Shown here in pieces: positions 24,693 to 34,632 of a DNA stretch of 64,000 bases. Made by a program: the position numbers and the translations under genes. Origin of the DNA: Glaesserella sp041814905. GTDB taxonomy: Bacteria > Pseudomonadota > Gammaproteobacteria > Enterobacterales > Pasteurellaceae. The notes beneath the pieces are model-generated. The model ran no database searches. It was not told where the DNA came from and was given only the letters and a program-made list of their open reading frames with translations. The stretch lies in assembly GCF_041814905.1 (NCBI RefSeq), contig NZ_JBGXYA010000036.1, forward strand, positions 33,306-97,305, given 5' to 3'. The stretch's first letter is position 1. Each line of letters begins with the position of its first letter.

Positions 24693-25955
24693 TTATGAAC
24701 GTTTCATAATTTCAAAAAATTCATCATTGGTTTTCGCAACCATCAATTTATCAATAAGGAATTCCATTGCTTCGACTTCACCCATCGGATTAAGGATTTT
24801 GCGTAAAATCCACATTTTTTGTAACTCATCCGGTGTTGTAAGCAAATCTTCTTTACGAGTACCTGAACGATTGAAATCAATTGCAGGGAATACACGTCTT
24901 TCCGCAATTTTGCGTGAAAGATGTAATTCCATATTACCCGTTCCTTTAAACTCTTCGAAGATAACCTCATCCATTTTTGAACCGGTATCCACAAGCGCCG
25001 TTGCAATAATCGTCAAACTGCCGCCCTCTTCCACATTACGCGCGGCGCCGAAAAAACGTTTCGGACGGTGTAATGCGTTTGCATCCACACCACCGGACAA
25101 AATTTTGCCCGAAGCAGGCGTCACCGTGTTATAAGCACGAGCCAAACGAGTAATTGAATCTAATAAAATGACCACATCTTTTTTATGTTCAACCAAGCGT
25201 TTCGCTTTTTCGATCACCATTTCCGCTACCTGGACATGACGCGCCGCCGGTTCATCAAAAGTAGAGGCGATGACTTCACCTTTTACCGAACGTTGCATTT
25301 CGGTTACTTCTTCCGGGCGTTCGTCAATTAACAAGACGATTAACACACATTCCGGATAATTGTAGGTAATACTTTGAGCAATATTCTGCAGAAGAACGGT
25401 CTTACCGGCTTTTGGCGGAGCTACGATCAAACCTCGCTGACCTTTACCGATCGGCGATGCTAAATCTAAAATACGAGCTGTTAAATCTTCTTTTGAACCG
25501 TTGCCTCGCTCCATACGGAGGCGGGAATTTGCGTGAAGTGGAGTTAAATTTTCGAAAAGGATTTTACTACGGGAAACTTCCGGTTTGTCCTCATTGACCA
25601 AATCCACTTTCAATAATGCAAAATAACGTTCGCCTTCTTTCGGCGGTCGAATTTTACCTTCAATCGAATCACCGGTTTGTAAGTTAAAACGGCGGATTTG
25701 ACTCGGTGAGACATAAATATCATCCGGACCGGCTAAATAAGAGCTATCGCCTGAACGTAAGAAACCGAAGCCGTCCGGAAGGATTTCCAACACGCCTTGT
25801 CCGAAAATATCCTCTCCGCTTTTAGCATGCTGTTTTAAAATAGCAAAAATGATGTCTTGTTTGCGTAAGCGGGCCAAGTTCTCTAAGCCCATTTGTTCTT
25901 CACCGATACGGACAAGCTCCGATACGGGGGTATTTTTTAACTCTGTAAGATGCAT
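24693..25955 (-). CDS. rho: Transcription termination factor Rho
   Basis: 420 residues, full length. The N-terminal RNA-binding cold-shock-like domain contains GFGFLRS (about 73-79). The RecA-like ATPase has the P-loop VAPPKAGKTVLL (about 180-191) and the Walker B VVILLDSITRLARAYN with the following Q-loop region. Rho is a hexameric RNA-dependent helicase. It is monocistronic here with its own terminator. Confidence 0.98.
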   Translation of the reverse strand: MHLTELKNTPVSELVRIGEEQMGLENLARLRKQDIIFAILKQHAKSGEDIFGQGVLEILPDGFGFLRSGDSSYLAGPDDIYVSPSQIRRFNLQTGDSIEGKIRPPKEGERYFALLKVDLVNEDKPEVSRSKILFENLTPLHANSRLRMERGNGSKEDLTARILDLASPIGKGQRGLIVAPPKAGKTVLLQNIAQSITYNYPECVLIVLLIDERPEEVTEMQRSVKGEVIASTFDEPAARHVQVAEMVIEKAKRLVEHKKDVVILLDSITRLARAYNTVTPASGKILSGGVDANALHRPKRFFGAARNVEEGGSLTIIATALVDTGSKMDEVIFEEFKGTGNMELHLSRKIAERRVFPAIDFNRSGTRKEDLLTTPDELQKMWILRKILNPMGEVEAMEFLIDKLMVAKTNDEFFEIMKRS

Positions 25956-26158
25956 AGATATTTAGAAATGTGTTTGTTAAAAATTAATTAGTTTTAGATT
26001 GGGTATTCAGAATTGATATTCGGTTGAATAGAGTTGTCGAAGAATACAGCGAAATTAATCAATTTGCAAATTTTTTCGCAAAACTGACCGCTTGTTTGCT
26101 TGAAAAAAACAAAAAAAACCCTATCTTGTGAGCCATTGTTTTCAAAATCGGACAGCTT

Positions 26159-26572
26159 ATGAAAAACAGTGAAAAAGATTCCAACGACGTTCGCCTTGAT
26201 AAATGGTTGTGGGCTGCGCGTTTTTATAAAACACGTAGCATAGCCAAAGCCATGATTGAAGGAGGCAAAGTGCATTATAACGGTCAACGCGCTAAAACCA
26301 GTAAAATCGTTGAAATCGGTGCCACCATTAAACTGCGTCAAGGCAACGAAGAAAAGGAAATTACCGTTATTGCCTTAAGCGACCAACGCCGAGGTGCATC
26401 GGAGGCTCAGCTGCTTTATCAAGAAACGGAAAAAAGTGTGGTGGAACGCGAAAAATTGGCATTTGCCCGCAAAGTTAATGCGTTATCAATGCCACATCCT
26501 GATCGCCGACCTAATAAAAAAGAGCGTCGCGATCTGCTTAAATTTAAACATATTAACTCGGATATTCTATGA
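26159..26572 (+). CDS. hslR: Ribosome-associated heat shock protein Hsp15
   Basis: 137 residues. The S4 RNA-binding domain RLDKWLWAARFYKTRS...AKAMIEGGKVHYNG fills the first half and a basic tail (RRPNKKERRDLLKFK) ends the protein. Hsp15 recycles stalled 50S subunits that still carry nascent chains. Its stop overlaps the hslO start (ATGA region 26569-26572), the same pairing as hslR-hslO in enteric bacteria. An uptake signal lies 64 bases upstream (26086-26095). Confidence 0.95.
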   Translation: MKNSEKDSNDVRLDKWLWAARFYKTRSIAKAMIEGGKVHYNGQRAKTSKIVEIGATIKLRQGNEEKEITVIALSDQRRGASEAQLLYQETEKSVVEREKLAFARKVNALSMPHPDRRPNKKERRDLLKFKHINSDIL

Positions 26573-27441
26573 ATTACACTCAAGATAATGACAAACTTTA
26601 TCGATTTCTCTTTAAAAATCGTGCCGTTCGCGGTGAATGGGTTCGCCTAAACGATACCTTTACCGAAACATTGAATACTCATCATTACCCAAAAACAGTT
26701 CAAAATCTGTTAGGTGAAATGTTAGTAGCGACCAGCTTACTTACCGCTACCCTTAAATTTGAAGGAACGATTACCGTACAAATCCAAGGAAACGGCGCCT
26801 TGAAACTTGCAGTCGTCAACGGCAATCAACACCAACAATTACGAGCGCTGGCACGCGTAGAGGGTGAAATCAATGAAAAAGCCACACTAGCTGAAATGGT
26901 TGGTCAAGGTGTGCTGGTCATTTCAATTATTCCGGAGCAAGGCGAACGTTACCAAGGTGTTATTGCCTTAGATAAACCGACTATACGCGAATGTTTAGAA
27001 GATTATTTCGCCCGTTCCGAACAACTCGCGACACAACTAAATATTCATGTCGGAGAATATCAAGGAAAAGCCGTTGCCGGCGGTACTTTGTTGCAAATTA
27101 TGCCGGACGGTACCGGCACACCGGAGGATTTTGAACATTTAGCTACACTCGCGGCAACCACAAAAGATGAAGAACTATTCGGATTGAGTGCAGAAGAATT
27201 ACTCCACCGTTTGTTCCACGAAGAAACCGTTGAAGTGTATCCGCCACAATCAACAGAATTCAAGTGTGGTTGTTCAAGAGAACGTTCAGGCGCAGCAATT
27301 TTGTTGTTACCTGAAGATGAAATCGCCGAAATGCTTGCCGAAAAGCAAGGAGTAATTGATATGCAGTGCGAATGCTGCGGTACACAATATTTCTTCGATA
27401 AGAAAGCGATTGAAGAGTTAAAAAATAACAACGAAAACTAA
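26569..27441 (+). CDS. hslO: Redox-regulated chaperone Hsp33
   Basis: 290 residues. The C-terminal redox switch is visible as CGC in FKCGCSRERS and CXXC in CECCGTQYF; in the family these four cysteines bind zinc when reduced and form disulfides under oxidative stress, activating the holdase. The N-terminal core has GEMLVATSLLTATLKFEG. It is translationally coupled to hslR. Confidence 0.97.
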   Translation: MNYTQDNDKLYRFLFKNRAVRGEWVRLNDTFTETLNTHHYPKTVQNLLGEMLVATSLLTATLKFEGTITVQIQGNGALKLAVVNGNQHQQLRALARVEGEINEKATLAEMVGQGVLVISIIPEQGERYQGVIALDKPTIRECLEDYFARSEQLATQLNIHVGEYQGKAVAGGTLLQIMPDGTGTPEDFEHLATLAATTKDEELFGLSAEELLHRLFHEETVEVYPPQSTEFKCGCSRERSGAAILLLPEDEIAEMLAEKQGVIDMQCECCGTQYFFDKKAIEELKNNNEN

Positions 27442-27461
27442 AGGTAAAATGAGAGAAAATC

Positions 27462-28229
27462 ATGAACGAACCTATTCTCAGACAGGTGGTATTGGATACT
27501 GAAACCACAGGGATGAACTTTAACGGCGCACCGCATATCGGACACAATATTATCGAAATCGGTGCCGTAGAGGTAATTAACCGCCGTCTGACCGGCAGAA
27601 CCTATCATGTTTATATCAAACCGCCACGAGAAGTGGATGCCGACGCTATCGCCGTTCACGGCATTACCAATGAAATGCTGGCGGATAAACCGACCTTTGC
27701 CGAAATTGCCGATGAATTTCTTGAATTTATTAAAGGTGCAGAATTAGTCATTCATAATGCGCCCTTCGACGTGGGCTTTATCGATCACGAATTTTCATTT
27801 TTAAAGAATCCACCGCCCAAAACCGCCGAAATGTGCCAAGTTACCGACAGCCTACAACTCGCACGAAAAATGTATCCGGGTAAACGCAATAGTTTGGATG
27901 CATTATGTGATCGTTTAGGTATCGATAACAGTAAACGCGTACTCCACGGCGCATTGCTGGATGCGGAGATCCTCGCCGATGTCTTTTTAATGATGACCGG
28001 CGGGCAGATCGCATTAATCGGTGAAGAAGAACATGAAACGACAAGCATAGTCCAAGTTGATGACTTTAACGCCCGTGTTATTCTTGATACATCGAGTTTG
28101 ATTGTTCTTGCACCAACGGATGAAGAGCTGGAAGCACATCATAAATACTTGGAATTAATCAATAAAAAATCGAAAGGAAATTGCCTTTGGACACGTTCGG
28201 AAGAAGGCGAAACGGTTACATTGAACTAA
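27462..28229 (+). CDS. dnaQ: DNA polymerase III epsilon subunit (proofreading exonuclease)
   Basis: 255 residues. The DEDDh exonuclease motifs are LDTETTGM (residues 12-19), HNAPFDVGFID near 99-109 and HGALLDAEILA near 162-172. The C-terminal tail binds the alpha subunit in the family. It follows hslO by 20 bases and precedes a tRNA-Asp gene, the same linkage as dnaQ-aspV in Escherichia coli. Confidence 0.96.
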   Translation: MNEPILRQVVLDTETTGMNFNGAPHIGHNIIEIGAVEVINRRLTGRTYHVYIKPPREVDADAIAVHGITNEMLADKPTFAEIADEFLEFIKGAELVIHNAPFDVGFIDHEFSFLKNPPPKTAEMCQVTDSLQLARKMYPGKRNSLDALCDRLGIDNSKRVLHGALLDAEILADVFLMMTGGQIALIGEEEHETTSIVQVDDFNARVILDTSSLIVLAPTDEELEAHHKYLELINKKSKGNCLWTRSEEGETVTLN

Positions 28230-28329
28230 AAATACCCGCCTTGTATAGGAAAAAAGCAATTAATCTGTTTTTTAAAAAAAGTGTTTGACGGGTAAAAGCG
28301 AAATCATTAATATACGCCTCGTTCGCTGC

Positions 28330-28406
28330 GGAGTGGTAGTTCAGCTGGTTAGAATACCTGCCTGTCACGCAGGGGGTCGCGGGTTCGAGTCCCGTCCATT
28401 CCGCCA
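28330..28406 (+). tRNA. tRNA-Asp (GTC)
   Basis: 77 bases with encoded CCA. Acceptor arms GGAGTGG / CCATTCC, anticodon loop CTGTCAC with anticodon GTC, and T-arm GGGTTCGAGTCCC are all present. A terminator follows 45 bases downstream. Confidence 0.98.
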
Positions 28407-28450
28407 ATTTATTTAATATTCATAATATACCTCCTTAGTATGTTAAAAGA

Positions 28451-28481
28451 AAAAGCCTCTGAGTAATCAGAGGCTTTTTCT
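28451..28481. terminator. Bidirectional terminator between tRNA-Asp and grxA
   Basis: Stem AAAGCCTCTG / CAGAGGCTTT (28452-28461 with 28469-28478) with T-runs on both strands. It serves the convergent tRNA-Asp and glutaredoxin genes. Confidence 0.88.
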
Positions 28482-28539
28482 TTATAGGCATAGTAGACTA
28501 AAATTTATCTATTATGCCCTATTTTCTAAAGATTCCGAA

Positions 28540-28803
28540 TTACAACGAAATCCCAAATCTTTCTTTCACAATCGGAGCAAAATCGGAAAAACCACCCATC
28601 GGCACATTATCTAAAAAGATTTGCGGCACAGTTGCAACCGGTTTACCGACACGAGGTTCCAAATCTTCTTTTGAAATACCGTTTTCAATCATATCCACGA
28701 ATTCAAAATCGAAATCTGCTAATTCCGCTTTCATTTTCTCCGCCAATGCTTTGGCATTGCGACAGTACGGACAGGTCATACGACCATAAATTTCTACAAA
28801 CAT
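28540..28803 (-). CDS. grxA: Glutaredoxin 1
   Basis: 87 residues. The redox-active site is CPYC (residues 11-14), followed by the cis-proline TVPQIF and the glutathione-binding GGFSD near 70-74. GrxA reduces disulfides with glutathione, including class I ribonucleotide reductase. It is single, with an uptake signal directly upstream (28830-28839). Confidence 0.95.
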   Translation of the reverse strand: MFVEIYGRMTCPYCRNAKALAEKMKAELADFDFEFVDMIENGISKEDLEPRVGKPVATVPQIFLDNVPMGGFSDFAPIVKERFGISL

Positions 28804-28867
28804 ACTATTTCCTTATGGTTAATGTGATTACAAGCGGTCAGATTTTAACAGAAATTTGCAAATAAAA

Positions 28868-28890
28868 AAGGATACCTCAAGGTATCCCTT
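28868..28890 (-). terminator. Rho-independent terminator of typA
   Basis: Stem GGATACC / GGTATCC (28870-28876 with 28881-28887), loop of four. Read on the minus strand a T-run follows, 45 bases after the typA stop. Confidence 0.88.
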
Positions 28891-28931
28891 TTATCTCTTT
28901 GGCGCGAACAAAACGCTTAAAGTAGTGACAA

Positions 28932-30779
28932 TTAATGTGTACTTGTACTTGCTGTCGTGCGGTTAGCACGTTTACGTTCAACTTCCGTTAATAATTTCTT
29001 ACGAATACGCACTGATTTAGGAGTGACTTCCACTAATTCGTCATCGTCAATAAATTCTAACGCTTGTTCTAAGCTGAATTTAACCGGTGTGGTTAACGTT
29101 AACGCATCGTCTTTACCTGACGCACGCATATTCGTTAATTTTTTACCTTCCAATGGGTTGACGGTTAAGTCGTTAGAACGGCTGTGAATACCGATAATTT
29201 GACCCTCATAAATTTCCGCGCCGTGATCCACCATTAATTTACCGCGATCTTGCAACGCGTAAAGTGAATAAGCTAGCGCTTTACCTGTACCGTTTGAAAT
29301 CAAAACACCATTGATACGTTGACCGATTTCACCCGGCTTCACGTCATCATAATGGCTGAAACTTGAATAGAGTAAACCGGTACCTGACGTCATTGTCATA
29401 AAATCATTACGGAAACCGATTAAACCACGGCTAGGAATAATGTACTCTAAACGGGTACGACCTTTACCGTCCGGCACCATATCTCGGACTTCGCCTTTAC
29501 GAATTCCTAATGCTTCCATCACGGAACCTTGATGTTGTTCTTCAATATCAATCGTCACCTGTTCAAACGGCTCTTGTTTACGACCGTCAATCTCTTTAAA
29601 AATAACCTTCGGACGAGACACCGCCAATTCATAACCTTCACGACGCATATTTTCGATAAGCACCGATAAATGTAATTCACCACGACCTGACACGCTAAAC
29701 ACATCGGAATCTTCAGTTTCTTCCACACGCAATGCGACATTGTGTACCAATTCTTTGTTTAAACGCTCTAAAATTTGGCGGGAAGTCACGAATTTACCTT
29801 CTTGACCACAGAATGGCGAAGTATTCACGCAGAAGAACATCGTGACCGTCGGTTCATCTACCGATAGTGCCGGCAAGGCTTCTACATTGTTGATATCGCA
29901 TAACGTATCGGAAATATTCAACTCCCCCATACCTGTGATCGCCACAATATCGCCTGCATAAGCTTCCGTCGCTTCGTAGCGCTGTAAACCTAAATGACCT
30001 AACACTTGACCGATACGTCCGTTACGGGTTTTGCCATACATATCGATTAAGGTTACAGGTTGATTCGGTTTTACCGTACCGCGTTTGATACGCCCTATAC
30101 CGATTACGCCTAAATATTTGCTGTAGTCCAGCTGTGAAATTTGCATTTGGAACGGTGCGTCCAGCTCTACGTCCGGTGGAGCAACGTGTTTAATAATCGC
30201 TTCAAACAGTGGATCCATATTGGGTGCAAGCGCTTCGTGTTCCAAACCGGCTACGCCATTTAATGCCGAAGCATAGATGATCGGGAAATCCAGCTGTTCG
30301 TCCGTCGCCCCTAAATTAACGAATAAATCGAATACTTGGTCTACTACCCAGTCAGGACGCGCACCGGGACGGTCCACTTTATTGACAACAACAATGGGTT
30401 TCAAACCATGAGCGAACGCTTTTTGAGTAACGAAACGGGTTTGTGGCATCGGACCGTCAAAAGCATCGACCACCAGTAATACCGAGTCAACCATTGAAAG
30501 AACGCGCTCTACTTCACCACCGAAGTCAGCATGCCCCGGAGTATCAACGATATTGATACGGTAGCCGTTCCAGTTAATCGCGGTATTTTTCGCAAGAATG
30601 GTAATACCACGTTCTTTTTCAAGATCGTTGGAGTCCATCACTCGCTCGTCAACATCGCCGCGGGAGGTATCTAAGGTGCCTGAAAGTTTTAAAAGTTTAT
30701 CAACTAAGGTTGTTTTGCCGTGGTCAACATGAGCAATAATCGCAATATTGCGAAGTTTGTTTGTATCGAGTTGTTGCAT
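28932..30779 (-). CDS. typA: Ribosome-associated GTPase TypA/BipA
   Basis: 615 residues. GTPase motifs are AHVDHGKTTL (G1), RGITI (G2), DTPGHADF (G3) and NKVD (G4), followed by EF-G-like domains and a BipA-specific C-terminal domain. BipA acts in 50S assembly and growth at low temperature or under stress. It is monocistronic on the minus strand. Confidence 0.97.
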   Translation of the reverse strand: MQQLDTNKLRNIAIIAHVDHGKTTLVDKLLKLSGTLDTSRGDVDERVMDSNDLEKERGITILAKNTAINWNGYRINIVDTPGHADFGGEVERVLSMVDSVLLVVDAFDGPMPQTRFVTQKAFAHGLKPIVVVNKVDRPGARPDWVVDQVFDLFVNLGATDEQLDFPIIYASALNGVAGLEHEALAPNMDPLFEAIIKHVAPPDVELDAPFQMQISQLDYSKYLGVIGIGRIKRGTVKPNQPVTLIDMYGKTRNGRIGQVLGHLGLQRYEATEAYAGDIVAITGMGELNISDTLCDINNVEALPALSVDEPTVTMFFCVNTSPFCGQEGKFVTSRQILERLNKELVHNVALRVEETEDSDVFSVSGRGELHLSVLIENMRREGYELAVSRPKVIFKEIDGRKQEPFEQVTIDIEEQHQGSVMEALGIRKGEVRDMVPDGKGRTRLEYIIPSRGLIGFRNDFMTMTSGTGLLYSSFSHYDDVKPGEIGQRINGVLISNGTGKALAYSLYALQDRGKLMVDHGAEIYEGQIIGIHSRSNDLTVNPLEGKKLTNMRASGKDDALTLTTPVKFSLEQALEFIDDDELVEVTPKSVRIRKKLLTEVERKRANRTTASTSTH

Positions 30780-31002
30780 TGAAATGTCTTTATTTACGAT
30801 GAAAATAATGACAGGTAAAAATACCCGCCTGACGAAATCTTAGAAATGTGTTGCACATTATTTTAATGTGATCTTGTTCACAATTTACAAAGGGTCGCGA
30901 TTATACCTATTTTTTGTGTAATCGGCTAGAAAGCAAGCGGTCCGTTTGCCGTAAAAATTTGCAAATTTGCAAAATTTCCATCCAAACAGACCGCTTGTCG
31001 GC

Positions 31003-32349
31003 TTATTGTAGCGCCTTTAACATATCTCGATACTCACTCGATTGCTGTAATAACAGCTGTGCTGCTTTTTTGAGTTTGTTCACGCTACTTTTCGGCAGAT
31101 AGAACGAAGTGCTGATATTCAACACGTCTTTTTTCAATGTCGATTCCGGTAAGTCTTTCAGATTCAGACTGACAAAATGCATATCGACCCGTTTATGCTT
31201 CGGCTGTTTTTGCATCGCTTGATTCCATTCATCGGTAAATTCACGAAAACGGCGTAACGTAACTTGAGTATTGCGGTCAATAGGCACGTTCACAATAGTG
31301 TTAAGCACATCCAAAGTTCTTGGAATATTCGCACTTTGGTCAATTTCACTGGTCACTTCATTTTGTGCATTGACATTAATCACCACTATTCGTTTTATTC
31401 CGCTTTGTAACACCCGTTGATAAATACTTTGCTGCCCCACGGCATCATAAATATCGGTTAAGCTTGCCAAACCGAGATTATCGGTTAAACCTCCGTCCAC
31501 CAAGTGAATAAAAGGCCGTTGCTTGCTATTTTGATAAAGTGAGAAATTCTGCCGCATCTCTTGTACGCTTTTAGAGCGTAAAGAATCCAGCTGCACGAGA
31601 GAGGTAATCTGTTCGACTTCAGGCAACACAAAACCGCAGTTTCCGCCGTTGTTGTTAAAAGTAATCGGGCTAAACACTAATGGCACCGCACTGGAGGCAG
31701 CAACCGCACGGGCGATTTCTACATCGTCTAAATTTAAACAAAGTCCGTCAAAAAATTCTTGGGTAAACGTGACTTTTTGTCCCATGCTCATGTCGGTAGC
31801 GCTGATAACAACCAAAGGACCTTTTCTAACGGACAGATCACCGAATTTTTTACCGCCGTATAGGGTTAAATTAAGCTGTTCTTGCAGTAAATCACCTCGT
31901 CCGAATTGATCTGAAGTCAAGCGCGGTAAGTTAGAAAGAGAAAACAATTGATCGGTTAATTGGCTTTCAAAATCGCGTTTCAGAAAGTTTTCTTCAAATT
32001 TCGGTACGGTATCTTTGCCTTCCATGGATAAATAGGCAGCAAGTATCGAGCCGCCCGATACCCCGAACACTATATCGATATTGTCTAATAACGTCGGTTT
32101 AGTCGGATGATTAATTTTGACTTGTTTGAATTGCTCTAATACGCCATAGCCTAATGCCGCCGCACGGCTACCGCCACCGGAAAACATCAATACAATCAAA
32201 TTACCGTCGTTGCTTTCCGCTAACGCAGTTTTCATCCGATAACCTTTGTTCGGAGTAACTTCGCTGATTGTTTCCGTCGGTTGATACAACATCGCATTAC
32301 AGGCTGACAATAATACGGTAGTGAGTAAAATAGAAATCGTTTTTAGCAT
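31003..32349 (-). CDS. Patatin-like phospholipase lipoprotein
   Basis: 448 residues. A lipoprotein signal ends in LLSACNA (cysteine near residue 17). The patatin fold follows: oxyanion loop SGGGSRAAALGYG, nucleophile elbow GVSGGS and catalytic Asp in VDGGLTDN. Such enzymes are serine acyl hydrolases using a Ser-Asp dyad. The protein is probably anchored in the envelope; lipid substrate unknown. It stands next to a decayed RND outer-membrane gene, but no operon link can be shown. Confidence 0.88.
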   Translation of the reverse strand: MLKTISILLTTVLLSACNAMLYQPTETISEVTPNKGYRMKTALAESNDGNLIVLMFSGGGSRAAALGYGVLEQFKQVKINHPTKPTLLDNIDIVFGVSGGSILAAYLSMEGKDTVPKFEENFLKRDFESQLTDQLFSLSNLPRLTSDQFGRGDLLQEQLNLTLYGGKKFGDLSVRKGPLVVISATDMSMGQKVTFTQEFFDGLCLNLDDVEIARAVAASSAVPLVFSPITFNNNGGNCGFVLPEVEQITSLVQLDSLRSKSVQEMRQNFSLYQNSKQRPFIHLVDGGLTDNLGLASLTDIYDAVGQQSIYQRVLQSGIKRIVVINVNAQNEVTSEIDQSANIPRTLDVLNTIVNVPIDRNTQVTLRRFREFTDEWNQAMQKQPKHKRVDMHFVSLNLKDLPESTLKKDVLNISTSFYLPKSSVNKLKKAAQLLLQQSSEYRDMLKALQ

Positions 32350-32402
32350 AGCAAATTAATATTAATAACAAAAACCGTCGTCCGGTTTGTTGAAATATGT
32401 GA

Positions 32403-32615
32403 CTACCAACCACCGCCGAGGGCTTTATACAGATTGACTAAGTTTTGCACAGAGTTTAAGCGAAATTGAATTAATTGTTCCTGATAACTCAATGCCGATA
32501 TTTGCGCACGTAGTGCCACATCCAAGGTTTTTTCACCGTGTTTAAACAGTTTCTGCGCATCACTTGTCTGTTTTTGCGCTTATTGATAGGCGTTGATCAA
32601 TTGTTGAATTTGACG
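32403..32615 (-). pseudogene. 3' remnant of an RND-efflux outer-membrane protein gene (TolC/NodT-like)
   Basis: In one continuous frame the minus strand reads RQIQQLINAYQ-stop-AQKQTSDAQKLFKHG, then LDVALRAQISALSYQ and QNLVNLYKALGGGW before TAG. The LYKALGGGW ending is characteristic of outer-membrane channel lipoproteins of tripartite efflux pumps. Only about 70 codons remain, with one in-frame TAA, and the fragment begins exactly after the recR stop. No RND pump or adaptor gene is nearby, so this is a deletion scar. Confidence 0.75.
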
Positions 32616-33221
32616 CTATAACGTAATATCCCGTCGACCGAGAAAAGAGTGAGAGAGTGTTGTGCCATCAACGGTTTCTAACTCGCCGCCTACCGGAATG
32701 CCGTGGGCAATTCGAGTAACTTTAATATTATGCGCCTGACACATTTCGGCAATATAATTGGCGGTGACTTCACCTTCTGCTGTCGGGTTGGTTGCGACAA
32801 TCACTTCATGGAAAGATTCATTCTCCAAGCGTTGCTGCAAAAGGTCTAAGCCGATTTCTCGCGGACCAATACCGTCTAGCGGAGATAAATGCCCCATCAA
32901 CACAAAATAACGACCTGAAAATTGCCCGGTATTTTCAATCGCCTGAATATCCGCTGGCATCTCAACCACACATAACTGTCCGCTCATTTGTCGGCGGTAG
33001 TTTTGGCAGATATTACATTCTTCTTCCTCAGTAAAAGTTCGGCAAGATTTACAATGCCCGATATGGCTCATTGCTTCGCTTAACGCTTTGGCTAAATTCA
33101 CACCGCCACTGCGGTTACGTTGTAGTAAATGGTATGCCATGCGCTGAGCCGATTTTGGTCCGACACCGGGTAAAGCACGCAAGGCTTCCATTAAATTTTC
33201 AAGTAAAGGGCTGGTTTGCAT
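32616..33221 (-). CDS. recR: Recombination protein RecR
   Basis: 201 residues. The helix-hairpin-helix ALPGVGPKSAQRMA, the zinc site (CKSC...CNIC, residues about 57-72) and the Toprim domain (LCVVEMPADIQAIE, ATNPTAEGEVTA) are complete. RecR acts with RecF/RecO to load RecA at gaps. It follows ybaB, the conserved order. Its stop abuts the efflux-gene remnant. Confidence 0.97.
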   Translation of the reverse strand: MQTSPLLENLMEALRALPGVGPKSAQRMAYHLLQRNRSGGVNLAKALSEAMSHIGHCKSCRTFTEEEECNICQNYRRQMSGQLCVVEMPADIQAIENTGQFSGRYFVLMGHLSPLDGIGPREIGLDLLQQRLENESFHEVIVATNPTAEGEVTANYIAEMCQAHNIKVTRIAHGIPVGGELETVDGTTLSHSFLGRRDITL

Positions 33222-33240
33222 TACGATCTCTTAATTGATT

Positions 33241-33260
33241 TGGGGCGCATCGGCGCCCCA
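33241..33260. terminator. Hairpin between ybaB and recR
   Basis: Perfect stem TGGGGCGC / GCGCCCCA with a four-base loop, 25 bases after the ybaB stop and 20 before the recR start. There is no T-run, so it may weaken read-through or protect the ybaB message. Confidence 0.5.
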
Positions 33261-33284
33261 AATATACAGATACAAAAATAAAAA

Positions 33285-33614
33285 TCAGAAAGGCATTTTC
33301 ATACCCGGCGGTAACTGCATTCCGGCGGTTACACTTGCCATTTTTTCTTTTTGAAGTTCATCAGCTCGGCGAACGGCATCATTAAATGCTGCGGCAATTA
33401 AATCTTCCAACATTTCTTTGTCATCTTCCATTAATGAAGGATCGATTTCAATACGACGGCAATTATGAGAACCGTTGATTGTGATTTTCACCAAACCGGC
33501 ACCTGATTCGCCTGTCACTTCTAATTGTGCGATCTCTTCCTGCATTTTTTGCATACGCTCTTGCATCTGCTGAGCTTGTTTCATTAAATTGCCTAAGCCG
33601 CCTTTTCCAAACAT
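33285..33614 (-). CDS. YbaB/EbfC nucleoid-associated protein
   Basis: 109 residues. It starts MFGKGGLGNLMKQAQQMQER and has a GSHNCRRIEIDPSL core, both typical of YbaB/EbfC, a dimeric DNA-binding protein. It precedes recR on the same strand, the usual order. Confidence 0.94.
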   Translation of the reverse strand: MFGKGGLGNLMKQAQQMQERMQKMQEEIAQLEVTGESGAGLVKITINGSHNCRRIEIDPSLMEDDKEMLEDLIAAAFNDAVRRADELQKEKMASVTAGMQLPPGMKMPF

Positions 33615-33768
33615 TTGTAACCTCGTCTATAAATTCAGATAAATAAAAAAACGCTTGCATTCTACTGAACCAAGCGTTTTCGTGCAAGCAATTCGGATTT
33701 GTAAAATTTTGCGCTAAACTGATCGCTTGTATCAACGAATCCTGCTCGAACAGACAAGATCGTTGCCA

Positions 33769-34593
33769 CTATCCTAATGCAACATCTAAAATCATCATAA
33801 TGGTGAAACCGACCATCAAACTCAAGGTTGCGATATCAGTATTGCCATTACTTTGCGATTCGGGAATCAACTCTTCCACTACGACGAAAATCATAGCACC
33901 GGCGGCAAATGCCAAAGCGTAAGGCAGAACGGAAGTCATCGTCATGACAAACATAGCGCCAATCACTGCCGCAATAGGTTCTACAACCGCCGACATTGAG
34001 CCGTAGTTAAAGGCTTTCATACGGCTATGCCCTTCGCCTCGAATCGGTAATGCTAAAGAAGAGCCCTCCGGAATATTTTGTAAGCCGATACCGATTGCCA
34101 AACCGATCGCTCCCATAATTGAAGCATCCACACCCGGGACATTCGCAGCCACGGCGCCAAATGCCACGCCAATCGCTAATCCCTCTGGAATGTTATGAAT
34201 GGTGATCGCTAAAAACAGCAGCATTGATTTCGACAATTTTTTAGTGGCGATACCTTCCGCTTCGGTAACCGGTTTACTCAAATGCAAATGCGGTACGATG
34301 TAATCCAACAGACGGATAAAAAAACCGCCTAATAGAAAACCAACCGCGGCAGGAATCCAGCTCCATTCACCGTAACTATGTTCCGCATAATCAATCGCAG
34401 GGGCAAGTAACGACCAAAAAGAAGCGGCGATCATCACGCCTGCTGCAAACCCCATCATTGAATCCAGAATTTTACGATTCACCGTTTTAAATAAAAAGAC
34501 GAAAGATGAACCGAAGATGGTACAAAACCACGTAAATAATCCCGCAAGCAAGGCTTGCACAGCAGGGTGTAAAGAAAAGAAATAATCAAGCAT
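33769..34593 (-). CDS. ZIP-family metal transporter (GufA/ZupT-like)
   Basis: 274 residues with about eight hydrophobic helices. The metal-binding motifs in helices IV and V are HNIPEGLAIG and QNIPEGSSLALP, characteristic of ZIP importers of zinc and related divalent metals. A histidine-bearing loop (HLHLSK) lies before helix IV. A TTG start at 34617 would add eight residues; the ATG at 34593 is preferred, though neither has a clear ribosome site. Metal preference cannot be read. Confidence 0.88.
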   Translation of the reverse strand: MLDYFFSLHPAVQALLAGLFTWFCTIFGSSFVFLFKTVNRKILDSMMGFAAGVMIAASFWSLLAPAIDYAEHSYGEWSWIPAAVGFLLGGFFIRLLDYIVPHLHLSKPVTEAEGIATKKLSKSMLLFLAITIHNIPEGLAIGVAFGAVAANVPGVDASIMGAIGLAIGIGLQNIPEGSSLALPIRGEGHSRMKAFNYGSMSAVVEPIAAVIGAMFVMTMTSVLPYALAFAAGAMIFVVVEELIPESQSNGNTDIATLSLMVGFTIMMILDVALG

Positions 34594-34632
34594 AGGTAAA
34601 AAATAATAGGTAATCAACGGGTTGCATTATAA

